Assembly: GCA_949987705.1 (NCBI GenBank)
Contig: OX465283.1
Span: forward strand, 94,537,813-94,601,812
Length of the DNA: 64,000 nucleotides
Origin: Thereva unica
Lineage: Eukaryota; Arthropoda; Insecta; Diptera; Therevidae
Direction: 5' to 3'
Each line of letters begins with the position of its first letter. The first letter of the stretch is position 1. The notes below the pieces were generated by a model, which worked only from the letters and a program-made list of their open reading frames with translations, made no database searches and was not told the origin of the DNA. Positions 43,010 through 52,649 of this stretch are shown piece by piece. The translations under genes were made by a program, and so were the position numbers.

Positions 43010-44490
43010 ACGTGATTATAGGGATGCACTGTCAAAATTTCAGCCCTTCAGCTTCGGAGGTTTGGGTTAACCCCATTTCATCCCCCTTGGGGGTGCATTT
43101 CGAGTAATCGCCTCTTAGTGGATGCCCACGTCATTATAGGGATGCCCTGTCCAAATTTCAACCCTGTAGCTCCAGTAGTTTGGTAACCCCATTTCACCCC
43201 TTTAGGGGATGAATTTCGAAAAATAATAAATAAAATTGGATAAATTTCCACTTCATTATAAATATGCACTGTCAAAATTTCAGCCGTTTAGCTCCAGCGG
43301 TTTGGCTTAACCCCATTTAACCCCCTCAGGGGATGAATTTCGAAAATCGTTTCTTAATGGATGTCCACGTCATTAAGGGAATGCACTGTTCAAAATTTCA
43401 GCCCTATAGCTCCAGCGGTTTGGGTAAACCCCATTTCACCCTCTTAGGGGATAAATTTCGAAAAATTGCCTTATAGTGGATGTCCACGCCATGCCAGGGA
43501 TGCACTGTTAAAATTTCAGCCTATAACTTTAGCGGTTTGGAGAAACCCCATTTCACCCCCTTAGGGGATGAATTTTGAAAAATCGCTTCTTAGTGGATGT
43601 TCACGCCATTATAGGGATGCACTGTCCAAATTTCAGCCCTATAGCTCAAGCGGTGTGGGTAAACCCCATTTCACCCCCTTAGGGGATGAATTTCGAAAAA
43701 TCGCTTCTTAGTGGATGTCCACGCCGTTATAGGGATGCACTGTCAAAATTTCAGCCCTATAGCTTTAGCGGTTTGTAAAAACCCCATTTCACACCCTTAG
43801 GGGATGAATTTCGAAAAATCGCTCTTTAGTGGATGTCCACGTCATTATAGGGATCCACTGTTAAAATTTCAACCCTATAGCTCCAGCGGTTTGGATAAAC
43901 CCTATTTCACCCCCTTAAGGGATGAATTTCGAAAAATCGCTTTATAGTGGATGTCCACGCCATTATAGGGATGCACTGTCAAAATTTCAGCCCTATAGCT
44001 TTAGTGGTTTGTAAAAACCCCATTTCACACCCTTAGGGGATGAATTTCGAAAAATCGCTCTTTAGTGGATGTCCACCTCATTATAGGGATCCACTGTTAA
44101 AATTTCAACCCTATAGCTCCAGCGGTTACAATAAACCCCATTTCACCCCCTTAAGGGATGAATTTCGAAAATCGCTTTATAGTGGATGTCCACGCCATTA
44201 TAGGGATGCACTGTCAAAATTTCAGCCCTATAGCTCCAGCGGTTTGGATAAACCCCATTTCACCCCTTAGGGGATGAATTTCGAAAAATCGCTTCTTAGC
44301 GGATGTCCACGCCATTATAGGGATGCACTGCCAAAATTTCGGCCCTATAGCTCCAACGGTTTGGATAAACCCCATTTCACCCCCTTAGGGATGAATTTCG
44401 AAAAATCGCTTTTTAGTGGATGTCCACGCCATTATAGGGATGCACTGTCAAAATTTCAGCCCTTTAGCTCCAGCGGTCTAGGTTGTGCGT
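43010..44490. repeat. Tandem array, unit about 117 bp, about 13 copies
   Basis: Each unit holds gggatgcactgtcaaaattt, cagccctatagctccagcgg, aaccccatttcaccccctta, ggggatgaatttcgaaaaatcg and a gtggatgtccacgccatta block. The gatgcactgt word recurs about every 115-120 bp from 43021 to 44445. Copies differ by a few percent, plus small indels. Frames such as 44040-44270 are by-products. Confidence 0.93.
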
Positions 44491-44529
44491 TGTCTGTCAG
44501 TCAGTTACTTTTTATACAATAGAAAAAAA

Positions 44530-44726
44530 AAGTAAAGATAAAAAATCCCCTTACAACTTATTGAACCCCATTTCACTCCCTTAAACCCTTTTTTCTCCAT
44601 AAAAAGTAGCCTTTGTCCGTCTCCAAGGTCTAAACTATGTCTGTAGCAAATTTCATCAAAATCGGTTTAGTGGTTTAGGCATGAAAGCGTAACAGACAGA
44701 CAGACAGACAGAGTTACTTTCGCATT
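44530..44726 (+). repeat. LINE-like 3' UTR with cagacagacaga tail
   Basis: aaatttcatcaaaatcggtt, tagtggtttaggcatgaaag and cgtaacagacagacagacag form a widespread 3'-end motif of arthropod RTE-type LINEs and their satellites. It is followed by the simple repeat at 44729. No coding part is attached. Confidence 0.55.
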
Positions 44727-44728
44727 TA

Positions 44729-44905
44729 TAATATAATAATATAATAATATATAATATATAATATATAATATATAATATATAATATATAATATATAATATA
44801 TAATATATAATATATAATATATAATATATAATATATAATATATAATATATAATATATAATATATAATATATAATATATAATATATAATATATAATATATA
44901 ATATA
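44729..44905. repeat. (ATAATAT)n microsatellite
   Basis: About 175 bp of a 7-9 bp AT motif running directly into the assembly gap, which it probably caused. Confidence 0.95.
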
Positions 44906-45105
44906 NNNNNNNNNNNNNNNNNNNNNNNNNNNNNNNNNNNNNNNNNNNNNNNNNNNNNNNNNNNNNNNNNNNNNNNNNNNNNNNNNNNNNNNNNNNNNNN
45001 NNNNNNNNNNNNNNNNNNNNNNNNNNNNNNNNNNNNNNNNNNNNNNNNNNNNNNNNNNNNNNNNNNNNNNNNNNNNNNNNNNNNNNNNNNNNNNNNNNNN
45101 NNNNN
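44906..45105. other. Assembly gap (200 N)
   Basis: Exactly 200 undetermined bases. The size may be a placeholder. Confidence 0.99.
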
Positions 45106-45271
45106 TGTCGTATGTCTGCTTTCTCGTACAATTTCTTCCTTATACCTTACTGTTAGTTTTGACCCTATTCTTTTATTGTGCTTGACAAAAATGGTTTGCC
45201 CTACACCGTCATAATTTTTTAATGATTTACGTTTTTTATTATGATACCTTAGATCCTTTTCCTGTTTTTAA

Positions 45272-45790
45272 CCTTCCCAGTATAGGAAGTTATTGTAATC
45301 GGTCCGAAAATCGAAATCGAAAATTTCAACGTATTTTCATCTTTCAAGGTCCAAGGAGCATTTTAAGAAAATAATTGGGAGGAAGTATGTGTGTGTGGTG
45401 TGTATGTGCGTACGGATGTGGTCATATTTTCCTGCACGATATCGCGCGAACCAAACTGATATCGATTTCGTTGAGGTGTTGTTCGAAGCGTATTAAACGA
45501 AATATGATCTGAAAAGAATTTCATGAAATTCGGTTTAGCCGTTTTTTTGTTTAAACGACGTAAGTGATTTTTGTACCTGCACGATATCGCCCGAACCACG
45601 AAAGATATTGACTTGCTTGAGGTGCCGTTCGAAGCGTGTTAGCGACAATATTATCTGAAAAGATTTTTATAATATTCGGTCCAGCGGGTTTTTGGTTTAA
45701 ATGACTTAAGTGATTTTTGTACCTGCACGATACCGCGCGACCTAAAAACTATATCGACTTCATTGAGGTGCCAAAAAACATTAATACATT
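45272..45790. repeat. Repeat B (146-bp period), intact copy
   Basis: It begins taaccttcccagtataggaag. The cctgcacgat word occurs at 45431, 45576 and 45722, so the period is 145-146 bp. Each unit has cgcgcgaacc, a gatatcgacttcgttgagg word, gaagcgtatta and aatttcat/attcggtc. It gives the uninterrupted version of 18656-20764. Confidence 0.88.
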
Positions 45791-46023
45791 AATTTTATAT
45801 ACATTTTCGTCTTCCTAATCTTGTAAGTGCGCACATTTAGCTTGACATTTTAGCGAAGATATTGATAAACAATTGTGACAAATTCTCGGTATTATGCATA
45901 TATTCTATATTGCCTACTGTTCATTTATTATTAAAATATCCAATCATAATATTCAACATCCATCATACTGCGAAGTTGATCGTGTGGACCGAAAGGGTCG
46001 AACCCACATCCCAACTAGTTGTT
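45791..46023. other. Region 3' of the Gypsy integrase
   Basis: Downstream of the integrase stop on the minus strand. No LTR signature or envelope frame could be supported. Confidence 0.5.
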
Positions 46024-46478
46024 TTAGTTTTTCGAAATTTCTAGTTCGAACGGTTTCGAACTGTTCAGGGCTAATTGACCGTTTCGACCGTAAAATAATT
46101 CTACGGGTTTCTTGCTAGTGACGGAATGAATGGTATGATTGTATTCGTTAACTGCGCGCTCAAGAAGTCCTTGGAAGGAGCGAGTAGTGCCATCAGTGTT
46201 AAGGCATCGCATAATCTCGGAAAGCGTGGAATGAAATCGTTCCACTTGACCATTTACTTCACTCCGGTATGGGGGAGTCTTGATAATGGTAATGTTAAGA
46301 TCTTCGAACATTGAAATTATGGTTGCGGAATTTAAGGATTTTTCATTGTCAAGTACTATGAATTCGGGGACGCTGAAGAAAAGCAATATGTCTCTTAAGG
46401 GTTGTTTTACGTCTTCTATTGCACGGGACTTGATAATTTTGGCCTGAGCAAATTTGGTGAATTTGTCTATTGCCGTTA
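46024..46478 (-). pseudogene. Gypsy integrase core
   Basis: DDE core: TAIDKFTKFAQAK (first Asp), PEFIVLDNEKSLNSATI (second Asp) and TPPYRSEVNGQVERFHSTL (Glu), then NEYNHTIHSVTSKKPVELFYG. It ends with a stop at 46024. The frame is cut at 46479 by the fold-back element and its upstream part lies at 49403. Confidence 0.9.
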
Positions 46479-49399
46479 TAGTCCATTCAAAACGCGCGTT
46501 ATGGTGTTCCAAAATAACAACGTTAAGAAAATCGAACCCTAAACGTTTTTGGGGTCGCTGATCACGAAAATCGAGGTCCCGCGGTCCTAAAATTAGGGCG
46601 TCACCTGTAAAAATGCAAAAAACACCCCTTTTTAGGGGGTTTTCGCGATTATTTCAGTAATAATGAAAACTAATGCTATGAAATGCACTTTTTTTAATAT
46701 TTATTTACGAACGGGGTTGATTTATACTAAATTAAGGCGAACTTAATGGTAAGGGGTACTCGTAAAGGGTTGAAAGTACCCCTAAATTGGTGAAAAATGA
46801 AAAAAATTGTAAAAAATTTTTCCCTGAGTTTATGCTTCAAATTCGATTGTGGGCGTACTGTCAGGCAAAAATAAATTATTTTCAACCCATAAGGGGTTTA
46901 AAACTACCCCTACAATATGGTTCATTGAAAACTAGGGGGGGTTTCCAAAATAACACCGTTAAGAAAATCGAACCCTAAAGGTTTTTGGGGTCGCTGATCA
47001 CGAAAATCGAGGTCTCGCGGTCCTAAAACTAGGGCGTCACCCCTAAAAATGCAAAAAACACCCCTTTTTAGGGGGTTTTCGCGATTATTTCAATAATAAT
47101 GAAAACTAATGCGATGAAATGCACTTTTTTTAATATTTATTTGCGAAGGGGGTTGATTTGTACTAAATTAAGGCGAACTTTATGATAAGGGGTAGTCCTA
47201 AAGGGTTGAAACTACCCCTAAATTGGCAAAAAATGGCAAAAATTGTAAAAAAAAAAATTTCAAGTTTCTGCTTCAAATTCGATTGTGGGCGTACTGTCAG
47301 GCAAAAATAAATTATTTTCAAGCCTTAAGGGGTTAAAACTACCCCTACTATAACAACTTTATATAAAAAAATTGCAAAATTTTTTTTTTTTGCTTTTTGT
47401 TTGAAAGGACACCGCACAAATTATATTATTTGGCTGAAATTGAAGTATGTTAGTCAGTGGGGGTAGACGAACAAAAAATTGTAAGGGGGAGGGGGGGGTA
47501 ACTCGTAACGGTTAGCCGCTAGGGCGTTTTGAAATTTTTTGATAGATGTTTTTATATCACCCTGTATTTTTGTAACCCTGTGAAATATTATCGTGAATAA
47601 GGTGGCAATTTACGCAGAATACTTCCACCTATCTAAAACTGTAGAAGTCGGTTCTAAGGTTCTAACCCACCAACTTTTAGAGTTATGGGTCGTCAAAATC
47701 AAAGTTTTGTTTTTTTTTTTCACTAAAATTTCAAGTTCAACCACCTTTTTCTCCAAAAACTACGTAGTTAATTAATTTTTTTTTACAAAATTGGAAAGCT
47801 TGGACAATTTCCTATGAATAAGGTCAGGGCAACTTTTATGCTACGGCCTTTACTTTTGAAGTTATAAGCAATTTTAATGTGAAAATTGGCTTTATTTCGT
47901 ACTTTTCTCGTACTTTAAATTTGGTACTTATTTACAGTTTCAGATAGGTGGGAGTATTCTGCGTAAATTGCCACCTTATTCACGATAATATTTCACAGGG
48001 TTACAAAAATACAGGGTGATATAAAAACATCTATCAAAAAATTTCAAAAAGCCCTAGCGGCTAACCGTTACGAGTTACCCCCCCTCCCCCTTACAATTTT
48101 TTGTTCGTCTACCCCCACTGACTAACATACTTCAATTTCAGCCAAATCCGCAGGGACCCTTTTCTCATATAATTTGTGCGGTGTCCTTTGGTTCAAAAGG
48201 TACCTATTATCAGCAAAAAATTTATTTTTTCAACTCTTAAGGGGGTAAAACTACCCCCACATTAAAATTGTAATTGGAACAAATTGAAATTTATTGTTTT
48301 GCATTAAAATTTTATATTTGATGAAATAATATTAAAACATTTGGAAAATTTTTAACCCTCTTAAAGGAGTTAAATCTTAGGGGTAAATTGAAAAAAAAAA
48401 TTTCTTTTCGTAGATTGCAATTTAAATTTTTTAATGAATTGTTTGAATAAAAATTCTTTTTATTAGAAAATATAAATTGATAAATTTTTGCAATTTTTTT
48501 TATATAAAGTTGTTTTTATTATAGTAGGGGTAGTTTTAACCCCTTAAGGGTTGAAAATAATTTATTTTTGCCTGACAGTACGCCCACAATCGAATTTGAA
48601 GCATAAACTAGAAAAAAAAATGTTTACAATTTTTGCCATTTTTCGCAAAATTAGGGGTACTTTCAACCCTTTAGGACTACCCCTTACCATTAAGTTCGCC
48701 TTAATTTAGTATAAATCAACCACCTTCGCAAAAAAATATTAAAAAAAGTACATTTCATCGCATTAGTTTTCATTATTACTGAAATAAGCGCGAAACCCCC
48801 TAAAAAGGGGTGTTTTTTGCATTTTTAGGGGTGACGCCCTAGTTTTAGGACCGCGGGACCTCGATTTTCGTGATCAGCGACCCCAAAAACCTTTAGGGTG
48901 CGATTTTCTTAACGGTGTTATTTTGGAACACCCCCCCCCCTAGTTTCCAATGAACTATATTGTAGGGGTAGTTTTAACCCCTTAAGGGTTGAAAATAATT
49001 TATTTTTGCCTGACAGTACGCCCACAATCGAATTTGAAGCATAAACTTGGGAAAAAAAATTTGTTGCAATTTTTGCCATTTTTCGCCAATTTAGGTGTAC
49101 TTTCAACCCTTTAGAAGTACCCCTTACCATTAAGTTCGCCTTAATTTAGTATAAATCAACCACCTTCGCAAATAAATATTAAAAAAAGTGCATTTCGTCG
49201 CATTAGTTTTCATTATTACTGAAATAATCGCGAAAACCCCCTAAAAAGGGGTGTTTTTTGCATTTTTAGGGGTGACGCCCTAGTTTTAGGACCGCGGGAC
49301 CTCGATTTTCGTGATCAGCGACCCCAAAAACCTTTAGGGTTCGATTTTCTTAACGGTGTTATTTTGGAACACCCCCCCCCCCGCGTTTTGAATGGACTA
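46479..49399. mobile_element. Fold-back element with tandem-repeat arms, TTA target
   Basis: The ends tagtccattcaaaacgcg and its exact complement are flanked by TTA on both sides (46476-46478 and 49400-49402). Removing element plus one TTA restores the Gypsy integrase frame. A 3-bp TTA duplication is typical of PIF/Harbinger elements. Each arm holds two direct copies of a unit of about 430 bp (left 46508 and 46941; right ending 48940 and 49378), starting at gttccaaaataac.ccgttaag. Further in, 47390-47660 and 47930-48190 are also inverted copies. Only about 270 bp in the middle and about 300 bp near 48200-48490 are unpaired. No transposase. Confidence 0.85.
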
Positions 49400-49402
49400 T
49401 TA

Positions 49403-49658
49403 AGGCGAGGTATTTTTGGGTTGAATAAATGTCGATATGGATATTATGTCCAGGATAGTTTGGGATAGGTGTGGCATTTATTTTCGTGTTATTAGGGTGT
49501 CTGTCGTATTTATTTTCTTTGCACACTTTGCATGCTTTTAAGAGCCTTTTTATTTTATAACTCATTCTGGGAAAATAATATTTTTCCAAGATTTGTAATC
49601 TGTTTTCTTCTGCATTTCTATGTGATCTTCGATGATCTCATTCTGATCTGTGTCGTTG
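49403..49658 (-). pseudogene. Gypsy integrase zinc domain
   Basis: Shows HRNAEENRLQILEKYYFPRM, with CKVCKENKY further on (His then Cys-x2-Cys of the HHCC domain), then HNIHIDIYS leading to the core at 46478. A frameshift near 49610 joins to an upstream NDTDQNEIIEDH stretch. The domain binds zinc and multimerises integrase. Confidence 0.8.
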
Positions 49659-50257
49659 CCCAGTAGGAAATCGAGGGAGCTCTCCTTAAAGGAGGTATAA
49701 GAGAGATTAGAATTTAAAAGGGAAAAAATATATACCTCTCTTGTAAAGAAAAAGGGAGCTATTCTGAATGAATCATCACCGTAACACGAACGAACATGCA
49801 AAGCCAGGCGCAAAGTGTAGGGAATGCGTAAGTCATTTTAGTTCGATGCGTTAAACCTGAATGGCAATAATAAAAAAATTTGTTTGCAAAGGTGGAAAGT
49901 GAGTAAATTTGTGCCAATTTAAAAAAGATTTTTGTACTTTTAATAAATTTGTTAAAGAAATATATATTTTGTTATAATTTAGAAGCAACATTCGGAACCC
50001 CGATTTCACCTCCCCAAAATTATAAACAGAGAGTAATCAAGGCGAGTACAAACGGAGCATTCCCTTTTTTTTCGAAACCTCTATTTTTGCTCCCCAGATA
50101 ATAAACAGAGTGTATTCAAGGCGAGTACAAATAGAGCCCTCCTTTTCCGGACATGCTTATGTAAAAAGGAGCAAAAAAGATAACGTAGAGGGAGGCCTCC
50201 TATACTCCCAAGGGAGGCCTCCTTTATTCATTTGGGATGCTCTCTTTTCCTGCTGGG
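49659..50257. mobile_element. 599-bp non-autonomous element in the Gypsy integrase
   Basis: Left end cccagtaggaaatcgaggga and right end complementary to cccagcaggaaaagagagca are imperfect inverted repeats. The Gypsy frame (EDITT on the right, NDTDQNE on the left) resumes on each side. Inside, aacagag.gta.tcaaggcgag occurs twice (about 50025 and 50105), and two ggaggcctcc palindromes lie at 50189-50223. No frame. Target duplication not clear. Confidence 0.6.
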
Positions 50258-50345
50258 TAGTAATGTCTTCAACTAATGTTTGTGTGAAACGAATTCTATA
50301 ATGCTTGAAATGGGTTGGGTAAATCTTTTGAATTTTTCCCATAAT
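50258..50345 (-). pseudogene. Gypsy pre-integrase fragment
   Basis: IYPTHFKHYRIRFTQTLVED is visible, leading to ITT. It belongs to the stretch between RNase H and the integrase zinc domain. The Tc1 at 50346 separates it from its upstream part at 61259. Confidence 0.65.
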
Positions 50346-50608
50346 ACGTGCTGCGTAAAATATTAAGACCACTTACACTTTGCCATGAAACTTTCACTTC
50401 CGATGGCTGCAGCTTTTGAACGTCTTGTTAGATTACAGAAATGAAACACTCAAAATTTAACTAAAACTATTCTCTGTTTTTCTGCATTAATTTCATTTAA
50501 ACAAAACAAAACGGTATTTCAATAAAAACAAAAATGTTAATTAATCCCTGCGTAAAATATTAAGACCACTTCAGCCTTTGAAATAATATCCTTTCGCACG
50601 GATGCAGT

Positions 50609-51252
50609 CCCTTATCCTGCGTGGCATTGATTCAACTAAATTTGTGATTGCTTCCATTGGAATCCTTGCCGACTCCTCTTTCAAAGCTCTTTTTAGTTCT
50701 TCGAGGTCGTGTTTTGGACACGCGATCACCTAACATTTTCCATACATTTTCAATAATGTTTAAATCCGGGCTGACGGTGGGCCACGGGAGAACATTGATG
50801 TGGTTTTCCTCCAAGAATGTCAGGGTACCTCGAGCCACATGTGGACGGGCATTATCCTGCTGGAAAATTGATCCTCTTAAAGCCATCTCCTCTTCCATAA
50901 AAGGAATCATATTCCTTCTCAATATTTCCCTATAATTTTCTTGGTTCACTGATCCTGTGACAATCTCCAGATTAGTGAGTGCGTTACCACAAATACCACC
51001 CTACACCATGACCTTGCCTCCTCCAGTATGACGCTGTGTTTGAACACAGGAGCGAAGATATTGTTCTTTAGGGAGCCGTCGTACGAGGACCTGACGGTTA
51101 GGAAAAAGTTGGAAGGAACTTTCATCACTAAAAAGAACTCGTTTCCACTCCTGCGTAGTCCAATTTCTGTGGGCTCTACACCACAAAAGTCTTGCTCGTG
51201 CATGTCTGGACGTAAGAAAACTTTTTTTAGCCGCAGGCCGAGCAAACAATCC
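50609..51252 (-). pseudogene. Tc1 transposase, catalytic part
   Basis: The DD34E triad is intact in sequence: VLFSDESSFQLF, IFQQDNARPHVAR and SPDLNIIENVW. There is a TAG at 51001-51003 within the GGKVMV.GG block, where Trp is usual. The N-terminal part is separated by BEL-3 and lies at 60443-60900. A second stop lies at the junction near 60455. Confidence 0.9.
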
Positions 51253-51473
51253 TGTCGAAAATTAGACTCAAAATGGGGAGCTGGAATATATTATTTTATT
51301 ATTTATTACAACTTATAATTCTTACGCTTGATCTCCTCAGATTTCGATTTAAGAATAAATTACAAACGTCATTAATAATTAAAACATGAAATGAATAGTA
51401 AGTAATACAAAGTAATCTGTGACAAAAGTACAAAGTAAAATACAGTAATTATTATTAAAGTAGATTTTCAACA
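51253..51473 (-). repeat. BEL-3 3' LTR (221 bp)
   Basis: Nearly identical to 60222-60442. Its first bases (minus strand) also hold the pol stop codon (TAA at 51455-51457) once the LINE is ignored. A purine-rich gggccggagga lies just before it (51474-51484) as polypurine tract. Confidence 0.93.
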
Positions 51474-51762
51474 TCCTCCGGCCCACCTGCAGAGTCACAC
51501 ACTTCGTCCGTCATTTCTAAAGGGTAAAGTAGTAGGGGGTCAAATGGTAGCAATGGCCTCAGGGACCTTTGATGGTGCCGGTACATCAAAGAGATAAATC
51601 CTGGGTAACGCCACCTGCGATCTAAGGTCTTCACGATCTAAGATTTTCCGATATGCTACCGAATCCTACCTCAACCTCCACGAAGATGTAGATTTTACAT
51701 CGGGTGTCCCCTGGATGCTCTTGTCTACACAAGAGTAACAGACTGAGGAGGGTGAAAGGCGA

Positions 51763-52649
51763 TTGCTTAGCGCCTCAAAACGAAGCAAATACCGGACTGG
51801 TCCTCCAGGTTGGGGGTTGGGCGGCAGGCTGACAACCTTCCACCGTAAAAACCTACCCGTCACGAATCCTCAAGGCAGGCCTCGGACAAGACGGACTCAA
51901 CGGCAACGACTCAGGCAACGGAATATGGAATTCGATTTTGGAACATGGAACGTTAGGACGCTCAACAGAACGGGCGCTCTGCGTTCGCTTTTATTACTTC
52001 TAAAAAAATATAACATAAAGATCACAGCCCTTCAAGAAACAAAATGGACCCACAGTGGTATAATGGATCTAAAACCCACACGGTACTCTCCAGCGGATCA
52101 TCAAATGGAAGAAGAGAGTTCGGAGTAGCATTCATCATAGAGAAGGAAATGAAATCTCTGATTCTGGACTTCAAACCAGTCAGCAATAGAATATGCACAC
52201 TTCGCATTAAAACAAGGCTACATAACATTAGTCTTATAAACGTCCACGCGCCCACAGAAGAGAAAACGGATGAGGAGAAAGAGGAATTCTACCAAGAGCT
52301 AACAAACACCATCAGGTTAATACCGTCAAACGATATTAAAATGGTGCTTGGAGATATGAATGCCAAAGTAGGAAAAGAAGAGGAGTTCCTAGGAGTCATA
52401 GGAAAGCATAGCCTACACAACGTTACCAATGACAATGGTAGTCGATTGATCGATTTCGCAAGCTCAAACGCAATGGTAGTAAGTTCAACAGTGTTCCCGC
52501 ACAAAGATATACATAAGATGACGTGGCAATCACCAGACGGAGTAATTAATAATCAAATTGACCACGTCCTAATTGAAAGAAGAGGGGCCACGAGTATACT
52601 GGACGAAGAACAATGGGAGGAGCGTGCTGTGGCTCGGACCACTATCTAG
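51763..52649 (+). pseudogene. RTE endonuclease (two frameshifts)
   Basis: The frame from 51763 reaches the AP-endonuclease start FGTWNVRTLNRTGAL and ITALQETKW. A one-base shift near 52072 moves to 52044-52649, which shows FGVAFIIEKEM, ISLINVHAPTE, KMVLGDMNAKVG and NQIDHVLI. A second shift near 52612 leads to the RT frame, which begins with the GSDHYLV block. The endonuclease nicks target DNA to prime reverse transcription. Confidence 0.88.

Noticed and set aside
43010..44490. Possible CRISPR-like array
   Set aside because: The whole 117-bp unit repeats with no unique spacers. The window is eukaryotic. This is an ordinary tandem repeat.
44667..45131. Frame of 154 codons across the gap
   Set aside because: It is made of a microsatellite and Ns.
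46477..49402. TA duplication (Tc1/mariner type) for the fold-back element
   Set aside because: TTA on both sides restores the Gypsy frame exactly, so a 3-bp duplication fits better.
49403..49589. Glycine-rich tail of the Gypsy integrase frame
   Set aside because: The Gly run is read from the C/G run at the end of the fold-back element, not from Gypsy.
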